DNA from: DATBFG01 sp036558645
GTDB lineage: Bacteria; Acidobacteriota; Terriglobia; Terriglobales; Acidobacteriaceae
NCBI GenBank assembly: GCA_036558645.1
Contig: DATBFG010000009.1
Location: 5,964-69,963 of the forward strand
Direction: 5' to 3'
DNA: 64,000 nt
Shown here piece after piece: positions 17,706-26,407 of the stretch. The notes under the pieces were generated by a model that worked only from the letters and a program-made list of their open reading frames with translations, was not told the DNA's origin and made no database searches. Position 1 is the first letter of the stretch, and each line of letters begins with the position of its first letter. Both the position numbers and the translations under genes were made by a program.

Positions 17706-17809
17706 CCGCTCTCGTGCAGCGTCGAACGAGGCATCGTGGGAGCGTAAGCGGTGGGATGCGTGTGCGCCTCGATGGAGGCTCAGATTAGCAACCCGTATTG
17801 CGCTGAATG

Positions 17810-18757
17810 TTATGCGCTGACTACGGCGAACTCGTTCTGCATTGATTCGAAGTAGCGAGCTGTTTGCTCCAGCCCTTGGTCGAGCGGGATCTCTGGCTTC
17901 CATCCAAGTTGTTCCGCCGCCTTTCTCGCATCCACATAAATCTGACGGATTTCACCGAGTTTTGCCGGCCCATGGACCTCGCGGATCTCGCTTCCCAAGA
18001 TTCGGCGAAGCGATTGAAAAATCTGATTGACCGATGTGCCCCGTCCCCACCCGAGGTTATAAATCTCGTTATTGCCGTGAGCGAAAGCCGCCAAGTTGGC
18101 GCGGACGACATCGGAAACGTAAATGTAGTCTCTCAGTTGTTCTCCATTGCCATTAATGACGGGCTGCATATCACGAAGCATTTTCCCGATGAAGATAGCG
18201 ACCACGCCGGCCTCCCCGTGAGGGTCCTGACGTGGACCGAAAACATTGGAATAGCGCAGGATAGTGTAGGCCAAGCCATAGTTCATCTGATAGAGAGGAA
18301 GGTAAAGCTCGAGGCTGGCTTTGCTGGCGCCGTAGGGGTCGCGCGGCACCCGGGGATGTCGTTCGTCCACCGGGAGGTATCGTGGCTCTCCGTAAACACA
18401 GCCTGCTGTTGAAGCATAGATGATTTTCAGAACACCGTATTTCTTGCAGCATTCCAACAGATTCACACCGCCGCGAACATTCACATCCGCGTAGATTTGC
18501 GGATTTTTCATCGCGTCTCTGACGTTGGCCAATGCGGCTTGATGACTCACAATCTCAAACCGATGATGCCGGAAGAGGCTTTCAAGTTCAGCGGAGCGAA
18601 TGTCGAGTTGATGGAATTCGCAATCGGAATTCAAGTTGGATCGATGGCCGGTGGAAAGATCATCGACCACTACGACATCGTGACCTAAACGGAGGCAGGC
18701 ATCGGCGATGTGGGAGCCGATGAACCCAGCTCCACCTGTTATCAGGACTTTTGACAT
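17810..18757 (-). CDS. NAD-dependent nucleotide-sugar epimerase/dehydratase (UDP-glucose 4-epimerase type)
   Basis: This extended SDR enzyme (315 residues from 18757) has the NAD-binding GGAGFIGSH loop at the N-terminus, DDLSTGH at the adenine-ribose position, the catalytic YGASK (Y-x3-K) and LRYSNVFGPRQDPHGEAGVV, the pattern of UDP-Glc/GlcNAc 4-epimerases. Start 18757 is preferred because the family begins at MSKVLITGG; an ATG five codons earlier is possible. It stands about 9 kb from the main exopolysaccharide block but likely feeds it with a C4-epimerised sugar. The specific substrate is not determinable. Confidence 0.88.
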   Translation of the reverse strand: MSKVLITGGAGFIGSHIADACLRLGHDVVVVDDLSTGHRSNLNSDCEFHQLDIRSAELESLFRHHRFEIVSHQAALANVRDAMKNPQIYADVNVRGGVNLLECCKKYGVLKIIYASTAGCVYGEPRYLPVDERHPRVPRDPYGASKASLELYLPLYQMNYGLAYTILRYSNVFGPRQDPHGEAGVVAIFIGKMLRDMQPVINGNGEQLRDYIYVSDVVRANLAAFAHGNNEIYNLGWGRGTSVNQIFQSLRRILGSEIREVHGPAKLGEIRQIYVDARKAAEQLGWKPEIPLDQGLEQTARYFESMQNEFAVVSA

Positions 18758-19008
18758 GCGCTCCTCCGGCAAGACATCGATTGGGGTCCGCTTGCGAGCG
18801 CCGGAGAAGAGATTCAGACGGGGTGAGCACCCGGCAGGCTAGACACCACGATCGTAGCCTCGGTACAGAAGAGATTTCTAGGTCAGAACGGAGAAAGAAC
18901 TTTTAATGGATGGGAAGGGTTCCGTTTTGGCAATAACAGGTTGCCTTTCTTCAGGCAGAGTAGCTGTGGTAGCATGTTTGGACTGTCGTTACCGAGGCAT
19001 TCAGTCGA

Positions 19009-19236
19009 ATGAAATCAAGGGGTTCCGCGGTCGTATTCTTTCTGTTGATCCTGCTGGTGGCGTTGCCTGCCAGGGCATACGTAGATCCGAGCGGCGGTAT
19101 GTTGTTCCAGGTTCTCATGCCGATGTTGGCAGCGATCTGGGGAGCCTGGATGATTTTTGCCCAGCGGATCCGCAAGCGGGTGGGCAACCTGTTTCGCAAG
19201 CGTCGCGAGATGGAACCGCAAGACCCGGCGGCTTGA
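19009..19236 (+). CDS. Small secreted/membrane protein with YVDP motif
   Basis: This 75-residue protein has a signal peptide (about residues 8-23, ending ARA), then YVDPSGGMLFQVLMP, a second hydrophobic segment and a strongly basic tail (RIRKRVGNLFRKRR). Short proteins with a YVDPG-like N-terminus after the signal and a following transmembrane helix are common near glycan and alkaline-phosphatase-superfamily genes, but their function is unknown to me. It lies alone on the plus strand between two minus-strand genes. Confidence 0.6.
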   Translation: MKSRGSAVVFFLLILLVALPARAYVDPSGGMLFQVLMPMLAAIWGAWMIFAQRIRKRVGNLFRKRREMEPQDPAA

Positions 19237-19286
19237 CCCAAGGGATGTTACCGACAGTAATATTCAATGCGATCCTGTGTCGCAGA

Positions 19287-20381
19287 TTAGGCACCCAGCG
19301 CAAGGTATTCTTCAGGCCATTGATATCTCTTCTGCTCGATGAAGGCTCCCCATAGATGATCGACGCGCGCCTTCTGCTCTTGTGAAATCTGGAACCGGTT
19401 GCGCTTGTGTCCTACTACGCTTGCTAGATATCGTTCTAGACGTGAACGGACGTCGCTGATGTCCCCGAGCTGCAGTTCACTATATAGCCTTTCAACCTGG
19501 GCGCTCGCATCAACCAACAGATCTTCGTAGCGAACGGACGCGAACGTGTTCGGTCTTGCGATGTTCCTTCCCGCAGCGATCGCCTCCTCGTGCAGGACAT
19601 AACTCTGCAGCACAAATTGCTCGATGTCGTCTTGCGCCGCCGGTTCTAGTGCGTACAGATCAGTCAGCGTTCGCCACAATTTCATATTCGATGCAAACAC
19701 CTCATAAGGATTGCGTTCGATGAGAATGTAGCGGGAGTCCGGGAACATCGAAATAAGCGCTGATAGTCGAAACCCGTGAGGAGGGGATTTGAGCACCATC
19801 GGCTTGTGTTGCTGCGCTGTCAGCAATCGGAGAAAGTGCTGCAGGGTGTCTTTCCAGCGGGCCTGGGTGTCCGCCGAGAAATGGTTGAAGTCGACGAGCG
19901 CACTGGGATCGCGGAGCAAGGACGGGAATATCAGTGCTTCATAGGGGGAAGGCGCACCCATACAAAGGAGAGCAAATTCGTCTTCCTGAGGCGACATCCA
20001 TGAGTAGCGAACGTCGTCCATCGGCCGGCGACTGAGTTCCAGGTCTTGCTTCTGGACGATTTTTTCCGTAAGCAGAAACTGGGCTGGGTTGAGGCAAGCG
20101 TAGGTACTCGGGAAGCCAAAGCGAGGGTCACACGAAATGAGTTCGTGCAAAAAAGTTGTGCCCGAACGCCAAAATCCGAGCAGGAATATCGGGGGCTTGG
20201 GAGTCGCCACATTCAACTTTTCGGCATGGCTGGCGTCCTGAATTCGCATGAGCACAGATTGCAGGGCTCCAGCGAGACTATAACCGGCGCGGTTTTTCCA
20301 TTGAACGGGCCCAGTCGTGGACTGATGTTTTGCGGAAAGGCGGTTCCACGCAGTTTGTGACAAGCGCAGTCTTTGTTTCAT
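19287..20381 (-). CDS. PAPS-dependent sulfotransferase family protein
   Basis: The 364-residue protein has the 5'-phosphosulfate loop FWRSGTTFLHEL (RSGTT at residues 72-76) and the 3'-phosphate region RYILIERNPYEVFASNMKLW, both typical of PAPS sulfotransferases. The central part (MVLKSPPHGFRLSALISMFP) also matches the group. Such enzymes move sulfate from PAPS to hydroxyls of glycans or lipids in the cytoplasm. The exopolysaccharide locus nearby makes a sulfated sugar plausible. No PAPS synthesis genes are in view. Confidence 0.85.
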   Translation of the reverse strand: MKQRLRLSQTAWNRLSAKHQSTTGPVQWKNRAGYSLAGALQSVLMRIQDASHAEKLNVATPKPPIFLLGFWRSGTTFLHELISCDPRFGFPSTYACLNPAQFLLTEKIVQKQDLELSRRPMDDVRYSWMSPQEDEFALLCMGAPSPYEALIFPSLLRDPSALVDFNHFSADTQARWKDTLQHFLRLLTAQQHKPMVLKSPPHGFRLSALISMFPDSRYILIERNPYEVFASNMKLWRTLTDLYALEPAAQDDIEQFVLQSYVLHEEAIAAGRNIARPNTFASVRYEDLLVDASAQVERLYSELQLGDISDVRSRLERYLASVVGHKRNRFQISQEQKARVDHLWGAFIEQKRYQWPEEYLALGA

Positions 20382-20414
20382 TTAGAAAGACGATATTAAA
20401 TTGGAGCAGTACGA

Positions 20415-21815
20415 CTAGTCATCATCCGGATCGAGATCGGGATCAGGATTGCTCCCGTCTGATGGCCGACGAAGATTCAAAAAGTGATCCATCGGTATCG
20501 GGGCAGGAATGGTTTGGAAGGTGGCTGGGGTTTGGTTGTAATCGAAACAGTCGGAAAGGTCATCCGCCATGGCATCAGCATAACCGAGCGACGGCAATCC
20601 ATATTTCTTTTCAATAAACTTTAGAATGCTGCCGAAGTCGTGCGTGACATGTGAAATGTAGCCTCTTTGGGCATACGGAGAGATCACGATGAGGGGTACG
20701 CGAAATCCGTACTCGTACGAGTTAATCACTTTCGGAGCGACATGATCGTACCAGCCTCCCCAGTCATCCCATGTGACAATAATCGTCGTGTTCTTCCAGT
20801 AGGGACTGTTTCCAATCGCATTTACGATGGATGCCACCCACGAGGGCCCAAGGTTCGCACCTGTATTTCCGGCATGATCCGAGGCGGGTCCATCGGGAAT
20901 CACCCAGCTAACCTCAGGTAACCGATTAGCAATGATGTCCTTCAGCACCTCGGTTTGGGGAAAGGTGACGTTACTCCATAGACTTCCCGTACAGACGGTG
21001 GTTCCATCCTTTGGTTGAGGTTGGCAAATATGCTGGATCGCATTCGGCCCAGTCCAGATTGAGCCCTGCGAAGGTGCATAGTAGCGCCAACTGATTCCCT
21101 TCGCTTCGAGCAGATCGATCAGAGTCACATGGTCAAAGCAGGGATACATCGTCTGATTTGCCGTACCGGTGGGATCGATCAAATTCACGTATTCGTAGGG
21201 TGGCGCGACGCATCCGGCGTTCAAGTTGATGAACTCATCCGTTGTCGGGATGAAAGAATGAGGGTTTTCTGAGGCAAACAATGGGCTCCGACTAGCTGGC
21301 GCGGAGGTGCCGGCAATGATGAACTGGTGCGCGGGGAAGCTGGGTCCCTGGTTCGTCTGAAACATTCGGTCGCCGAATGTGTACTGCTCAGCCATTTGGA
21401 AATAGGGCTGTACCTCTGCTGGATCAACATAGCTGAATTGGGGATGAGTGGGAATGCAATCCAGGACCTCTGCTTTACAGATCGGCGTAACGCGATCCGC
21501 CCCGGTCATCGCGCCATCAGCGTACATGGCCAGGAACGCATAGTGGGAATGATCAACGTCAAACGCGCTGCCGAGCACAATTTTTTGCAGTGGAATAGTC
21601 TCGCCTTTCGAGTTTATTCCGCGATCCGCAATGTCCGCACCTCGCGATTTCAGGACGGGATCCTGGAACAGATTGTCGGGCGTTCGATTTTCCTGGAAGA
21701 TGACAATGACATGTTGCGAGTCCGAAGGGTTATCTCCGCACCCGTTCAGTCCAAGTATTAAACCTGCAGCAATGGCGAGGGCCAGGAAGAGCAGCAACGA
21801 AGCACAAGCGCGCAC
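20415..21815 (-). CDS. Phosphoesterase of the phospholipase C / acid phosphatase family
   Basis: This 466-residue secreted protein has a lipoprotein-like signal (hydrophobic stretch then LGLNGC, about residues 21-26). The body belongs to the phosphoesterase family that includes bacterial non-haemolytic phospholipase C and AcpA: HVIVIFQENRTPDNLF near the start (metal-ligand Glu-Asn), then FTFGDRMFQTNQGPSFPAH, HAGNTGANLGPSWV and IIVTWDDWGGWYDHV near the second metal site. The enzyme would cleave phosphate esters or phospholipids outside the cytoplasm. It ends in an Asp-rich tail (PDPDLDPDDD). Confidence 0.87.
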   Translation of the reverse strand: MRACASLLLFLALAIAAGLILGLNGCGDNPSDSQHVIVIFQENRTPDNLFQDPVLKSRGADIADRGINSKGETIPLQKIVLGSAFDVDHSHYAFLAMYADGAMTGADRVTPICKAEVLDCIPTHPQFSYVDPAEVQPYFQMAEQYTFGDRMFQTNQGPSFPAHQFIIAGTSAPASRSPLFASENPHSFIPTTDEFINLNAGCVAPPYEYVNLIDPTGTANQTMYPCFDHVTLIDLLEAKGISWRYYAPSQGSIWTGPNAIQHICQPQPKDGTTVCTGSLWSNVTFPQTEVLKDIIANRLPEVSWVIPDGPASDHAGNTGANLGPSWVASIVNAIGNSPYWKNTTIIVTWDDWGGWYDHVAPKVINSYEYGFRVPLIVISPYAQRGYISHVTHDFGSILKFIEKKYGLPSLGYADAMADDLSDCFDYNQTPATFQTIPAPIPMDHFLNLRRPSDGSNPDPDLDPDDD

Positions 21816-21894
21816 TTACGACCTTTCTGCCCCCACGAGTACCTGACGGGACGTCGCTCGCGACGTAGGCTCCGAAAACCTGGTCTTTTTGCCT

Positions 21895-21910
21895 CAGATG
21901 CTGGCATCTG
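21895..21910. repeat. Inverted repeat, 7-bp arms, TG spacer
   Basis: CAGATGC-TG-GCATCTG is a perfect inverted repeat about 80 bases upstream of the phosphoesterase gene. It could be an operator or a hairpin in its leader. Confidence 0.45.
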
Positions 21911-21950
21911 AAGTAAGGCACTCGTTCTTAACATTGATGAGAACAGTTGA

Positions 21951-21968
21951 TTGCTGGATGTCCAGCAA
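21951..21968. repeat. Inverted repeat, 8-bp arms, TG spacer
   Basis: TTGCTGGA-TG-TCCAGCAA is a perfect inverted repeat in the same divergent region, 40 bases from the previous one. The arms differ in sequence but the spacer is the same. Confidence 0.45.
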
Positions 21969-22248
21969 CTTCTGATCGAGCTAAGTCGTAGAGAACCGAT
22001 TCAAACAACTGGAATTCTTTCCTTCTCCTAACCGCTTACAGGCAGAAACCTTCCCTGGATTTGCATGTCCGACGAATACCAGTTGGGAGGTTCGGCTTCA
22101 GCTTTAAGTTTGCCACAGGCCGTGACTTACCTTGGTTTCCGGGCAAGCAGAGTTGTAGCTGCAGTGGCGGAGTGTGTTGCTTGAAGATTTGAGTTGCAGG
22201 AATCCAGAGTTGTGCGGGAAAATGCATGCTTCAAAATGGGAGGGAGCA

Positions 22249-23772
22249 ATGCACAGACTACCGCTCTCGTTGGCCTCAGTATTGGGACTGTTTCTTATCG
22301 CGAGTCTGGCAGGATGTGGCTCAGGACGAGAATCTGGAACTCCTCTGACGAACGTCGCCACAACGAAAAACCCCCTGGTGGCCCAGTATGACGTGACTAC
22401 CTTCGATCCCGCAAGTGTTTGGGTCGAATTCGGACCAGACGCTTCCTATGGAAGGCAGACATCGATGATGGCTGCGTCGGACTCTTCTCCAAGACAAGCG
22501 ACGGTCCTCGTGGCGGGGATGAAAGCAAAATCCACATATCATATGCGAGCCCATGTGGAATATCCGGATGGCACGTCCTGGGTGGATGCTGACCATACCT
22601 TCAAGACTGGTCCTCTTCCTTCGTACAACCAACTGACCCTGACCGTCACTCGGCCATCCCCGAGCCTGAACGTGGCACAGAGTGGGGTTGAATTGCTGGA
22701 CGTGACAGCTACCGGCACAAAAAATTTGAGGGGGGCGGTTGCTGACTTGGATGGAAACATTATCTGGTATCAGGACTTTAATTCTACCGATCTCTGGCCG
22801 TTCCCTATCAAGACGATGCCCAACGGGGACATATTACTGAACCTTGCGGACGAACTGCGTGAGATCAACTTAGTCGGTGACGTGATTCGGACTGTGACCG
22901 TGAGTGGTGATCTGAACAGCAGAATGCAACTGGCTGGCTTTACCTCATTCCACCTCGACGGCATTCATCACGATATCGCTACTCTGCCGAATGGCCATCT
23001 AATTCTACTTGGAAATGCCACCAAGACGTTCACCAACCTTCCGGGTTACCCTGGGGACACTCGGGTCATTGGAGATGTTCTGGTTGACCTTGATCCAGAT
23101 TGGAATCCGGTGTGGACCTGGTCCTCGTTCGACCATCTTGACATAAACCGGCACTTGATGGGACTGCCGGATTGGACCCATTCCAATGCCGTGATCTACT
23201 CTCCGGACGACGGGAATTTGATGGTTTCCATGCGCCACCAGAGCTGGGTTATCAAGATCGACTACGCAGATGGGAATGGAACAGGAGGTATCCTGTGGCG
23301 ACTCGGCAACGAGGGTGACTTTTCAATCGATGGCGGCGATCCCAGTCAGTGGTTTTACGCACAACACTATCCCCAGATTGTGAGCGACAGCGGTTCTTTG
23401 ATGACTCTGACCATCTTCGACAACGGCAACTTGCGGGAGGATGACGTGGGTAATCAATGCACCGGCAGTTACCCTGCCTGCTACAGTCGAGCGATACTCA
23501 TGCAAGTGGATGAGTCCGCGAAAACGGCATCGGTGCAATGGCAAGATGCGCCCGGGTATTATTCCTTCTGGGGTGGCAGCATCGGGGTCTTGGAGAACGG
23601 AGACGTAGAGTTCGCTATGTCATCGCCCTTCGCAAACCCGATCGGCTCCCGGATTATGGAAGTAACGCAAACCGCAACCCCTGAAATCGTCTGGCAGATG
23701 GACATCGCCGGAGGAAACGCATACCGTGCGTACCGAATTCCCAGTCTTTACCCGGGTGTAACTTGGCATTAA
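22249..23772 (+). CDS. Arylsulfate sulfotransferase (ASST)-like lipoprotein
   Basis: The start at 22249 has a strong GGGAGG site 6 bases upstream and gives a clean lipoprotein signal with lipobox LAGC at about residue 22, so the 507-residue product should be an outer-membrane or periplasmic lipoprotein. Its body matches the arylsulfotransferase (ASST) propeller family: an N-terminal beta-sandwich (about 35-125) then DLDGNIIWYQDF, MPNGDILLNLADE, GIHHDIATLPNGHLILLG and HSNAVIYSPDDGNLMVSMRH. ASST enzymes transfer sulfate between phenolic esters via a His nucleophile without PAPS; HHD at about residue 245 is a candidate catalytic region but I cannot assign it firmly. Many family members are uncharacterised. 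Confidence 0.82.
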   Translation: MHRLPLSLASVLGLFLIASLAGCGSGRESGTPLTNVATTKNPLVAQYDVTTFDPASVWVEFGPDASYGRQTSMMAASDSSPRQATVLVAGMKAKSTYHMRAHVEYPDGTSWVDADHTFKTGPLPSYNQLTLTVTRPSPSLNVAQSGVELLDVTATGTKNLRGAVADLDGNIIWYQDFNSTDLWPFPIKTMPNGDILLNLADELREINLVGDVIRTVTVSGDLNSRMQLAGFTSFHLDGIHHDIATLPNGHLILLGNATKTFTNLPGYPGDTRVIGDVLVDLDPDWNPVWTWSSFDHLDINRHLMGLPDWTHSNAVIYSPDDGNLMVSMRHQSWVIKIDYADGNGTGGILWRLGNEGDFSIDGGDPSQWFYAQHYPQIVSDSGSLMTLTIFDNGNLREDDVGNQCTGSYPACYSRAILMQVDESAKTASVQWQDAPGYYSFWGGSIGVLENGDVEFAMSSPFANPIGSRIMEVTQTATPEIVWQMDIAGGNAYRAYRIPSLYPGVTWH

Positions 23773-23834
23773 TTCTGCTGATTGCCTCGATGTCTTCTAG
23801 GCAACTGCGGTAAAGCAAGCGTGCATCTCTCGTG

Positions 23835-23864
23835 CTGAGATTCTCCTGATCAGGAGAATCTCAG
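23835..23864. repeat. Perfect 30-bp palindrome
   Basis: The 15-base arm starting CTGAGATTCTCC at 23835 is followed with no spacer by its exact reverse complement, ending at 23864. It lies 62 bases after the sulfotransferase stop and about 170 bases before the glycoside hydrolase start. There is no T run, so a rho-independent terminator is unlikely. Confidence 0.85.
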
Positions 23865-24036
23865 GAGCGACATGGCTTGAGGCAAGGAGCCTAAGTCTCA
23901 GTCAAGAATGTTGCCGCAGCCAACAAAGCATCTGTGAAAAAAGGTGACTACTTTTTGGATCGATTGAAACGCTTCGGCTGGGACCCGATCTCTAGTCGTA
24001 ACATGATCTTAGATGTTCGAACAATGGGAGGACGAA

Positions 24037-25560
24037 GTGCGTGCTGACCGAAACTCTAGCTTGCAGCTAGCCAGCTTGATTTTCTTCGTAACCATCCTGC
24101 TGCCGAGCATGGTTATCGCCGAGGTTTGCCCCTCGGAATCGGAAGTCGATCAAGTTCCTTTCTTTGTGCGGCAAATCTATTCCGACGTCTTGAATCGTGC
24201 CCCGGATGGTCCGGGTGGGAAGGGTTACATTTCTCAGATCACTGATTTCAATTCCAAGACGTGCAGGTCGGGAAAACCAAATGTGCTGGCGGGCAATTGC
24301 GAATGGGACAATGCAGCTCGCATGGGATTAGCTTTGGTTAGTTCTGAAGAATCGGTCTCCAAGAACGGAAGTATCACATCGAATAGAGGGTTCGTCGCCG
24401 CCCTTTTTCGCGTGTTGTTAGGGCGCACTCCGCAGAACGCCGGCTTACAAACGTATGTTTCAGCACTGGACCGCGGGGTCAGCCGACAGAACGTGGTATT
24501 TTCGCTGCTTTCAAGCGATGAGTATCGTCGCCGGTTTGCCTGCTCTACGAATAGGCAGGCAAGAGCAGCCGTCCCTCAAACCGGCAAAGAGGGAAGAGGC
24601 TTCGCTCTCGGCGTTAACGGGCACCCCCTGACACAGAAGGTGTACTCAGACTCTGGTGGAATTGACTTCGACGCACAACTCAAAGCGGTACAGGATGCCG
24701 GCGCTGAATGGTATCGGGTGGATATGACTATCTCTCCGACGGTGCAGGACTACAGCATGATGGACTCCTTGCTTAAGAAGGCGCAGGCTCATGGAGTGAA
24801 ACTCCTTCCAATCCTAGTGGCACAGGTTGATCGCGCTCACGATAGCCCTTCCACGATCTACCAGAAAGCGCACGATGCGGCCGTAAACGTGGTTCGCCAC
24901 TACAAGTCCTCCATTCATGTCTGGGAGCTTTCTAACGAGGAAGATAACAAGTGCATCTACAAGGGGGCGAGCGGCGATCGCCCGGCAGACTTTGACACAG
25001 GGAAATATGCCGTTGTGTCTGCTGTACTCCGTGGGTTGTCCGAAGGAGTCCATGACGCTGATCCAAGCGCATCGCGGATGATTGACTTTGCTGGATGGCT
25101 ACATACCGGCTTCTTTGAGAGGCTCGAAGCTGACCACATTGATTACGAAATCGTAGGTGTTCATTGGTATGGCGACTACGGAGACATTGCCTGCCCCGGC
25201 CAATCTTCTCCATGCCCCGGGAACCCTAAGCATTTCAATGTGGTACAGCGGCTACAAACAATTACCAAAGGTAAGCCAATGTGGATGACTGAGACCAACT
25301 ACCGCCCAAGACGGAACAACACTGAAGAGATGCATACCTATCTCTCGCGTGTGCTTCGTAACTACGCCCATTCGCCGAAAGCCTATCCTTTTGAAGTCAT
25401 AGTAATTTATGAGTTGCTCGATGAGCCGGAGGCAAGAGGAGGAGCGACGGAATCGCAAATGGGCTTGTTTCCCGTCACGCGGTCGCCGGACGGAAAGTAC
25501 GCGATTGGGCAGGCAAAACAGGCAGTACGAGTCTTGCGGACTGAAAGATCAAGCGATTGA
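24037..25560 (+). CDS. DUF4214 domain plus glycoside hydrolase-like TIM barrel, secreted
   Basis: The GTG start at 24037 has GGGAGG at ideal distance; an ATG eight codons upstream lacks a site. The 507-residue product has a signal peptide (ending VIAEV), a DUF4214 region (about residues 35-165; FVRQIYSDVLNRAPD, FVAALFRVLLGRTP) and a C-terminal hydrolase-like barrel. Candidate catalytic acids are the Glu of VWELSNEED and the Glu of WMTETNY, positions expected for clan GH-A acid/base and nucleophile. It likely cuts a glycan outside the cytoplasm, perhaps the cell's own exopolysaccharide. A two-DUF4214 paralogue lies at 53836, so the pair flanks the exopolysaccharide locus. The GH family cannot be named by eye. 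Confidence 0.78.
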   Translation: MRADRNSSLQLASLIFFVTILLPSMVIAEVCPSESEVDQVPFFVRQIYSDVLNRAPDGPGGKGYISQITDFNSKTCRSGKPNVLAGNCEWDNAARMGLALVSSEESVSKNGSITSNRGFVAALFRVLLGRTPQNAGLQTYVSALDRGVSRQNVVFSLLSSDEYRRRFACSTNRQARAAVPQTGKEGRGFALGVNGHPLTQKVYSDSGGIDFDAQLKAVQDAGAEWYRVDMTISPTVQDYSMMDSLLKKAQAHGVKLLPILVAQVDRAHDSPSTIYQKAHDAAVNVVRHYKSSIHVWELSNEEDNKCIYKGASGDRPADFDTGKYAVVSAVLRGLSEGVHDADPSASRMIDFAGWLHTGFFERLEADHIDYEIVGVHWYGDYGDIACPGQSSPCPGNPKHFNVVQRLQTITKGKPMWMTETNYRPRRNNTEEMHTYLSRVLRNYAHSPKAYPFEVIVIYELLDEPEARGGATESQMGLFPVTRSPDGKYAIGQAKQAVRVLRTERSSD

Positions 25561-25651
25561 GGAGATCAGAATATTCGATTCCTGGGAGGAGTTTGCTCAA
25601 CAACCGGAATAATCGTGTAACTTATTACCGCTTTTTTGGTGACTGCGACCA

Positions 25652-26368
25652 CTAGAGTTTGTGGAATACTATTGTCTGTCCTCGGCGCAAGGATGGAAAC
25701 GGCAGCGTAACGAGTTCGAACAACGTTCCCGCTAACTTCCTAAGGGCGCCGCCTTGCACTCCGAAGTAATTCTTGTACTCGTGTCGCACAACCGTCAACC
25801 CAGCATACCTACCGATAGCAACTAGTTCGTGTTTCGTGTACTCCCGAAAATGGCCGGGTTCGCTATTGTCAAGGCGTATTCGTTCGTAGGGATTCCTCCC
25901 ACATACAGAAAGAACGCGCTTATGCAGTGCGACAGCATTTGGTGTTTGCACTATGCAATATCCGTCTTGAGCCAGGCTGGACGATAACATGCTCATCACC
26001 AACTCCGGCGCAGTATACAAGTGCTCGATAACTTCGGCAAACACTATTAAATCGAATTGCGGCAGCGTGGTCCAATTGGATTTGTGTTGAGCGCCATTAA
26101 GGTCGAACACAATGTGAGGAATGTGTTTCGGCACCATCGGCATCGCACTGATGGCCGATGCGAAACCGAGCGTAGTCACATTGGGATATTCGGCCGCCAA
26201 AATATTCGTAAAGAGACCGCGCCCCACATCGAGGATTCTGGATTTCCGTTCAGGTAAGAGGTCATGCACCAGTGCGATCAAGTACGAATACCGCTTGTAG
26301 TGATACCGAGCATACACTTCGACTTCGTCATTTACTGTGCCCACGCTGGAATTCACTCCTGCTGACAT
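25652..26368 (-). CDS. Class I SAM-dependent methyltransferase
   Basis: The 238-residue protein has a degenerate motif I (ILDVGRGLFTNIL, with R in place of the usual second Gly-flanking residue), PQFDLIVFAEVIEHL at motif II/IV and YCIVQTPNAVALHKRV. This is the Methyltransf_23 type common in polysaccharide loci. It is the last gene of the minus-strand block, 39 bases after the alkaline-phosphatase-superfamily gene, so it may add a methyl cap to a sugar or lipid. The acceptor is unknown. Confidence 0.8.
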   Translation of the reverse strand: MSAGVNSSVGTVNDEVEVYARYHYKRYSYLIALVHDLLPERKSRILDVGRGLFTNILAAEYPNVTTLGFASAISAMPMVPKHIPHIVFDLNGAQHKSNWTTLPQFDLIVFAEVIEHLYTAPELVMSMLSSSLAQDGYCIVQTPNAVALHKRVLSVCGRNPYERIRLDNSEPGHFREYTKHELVAIGRYAGLTVVRHEYKNYFGVQGGALRKLAGTLFELVTLPFPSLRRGQTIVFHKL

Positions 26369-26407
26369 GTAATTCTTTCATCCTTCGGACTGATTTGAAC
26401 ATGACCC

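Larger units (their letters stand above)
21816..22248. other. Divergent intergenic region with inverted repeats
   Basis: This 433-base stretch lies between divergent genes and should hold both promoters. It contains two inverted repeats with a TG spacer: 21895-21910 (7-bp arms) and 21951-21968 (8-bp arms), plus a 6-bp hairpin near 21851-21866. No convincing gene or RNA was found. Confidence 0.5.

Noticed and set aside
18906..19355. 149-codon plus-strand frame overlapping the small YVDP protein
   Set aside because: The overlapping frame at 19009 has a signal peptide and a recognisable small-protein pattern, while this one has none.
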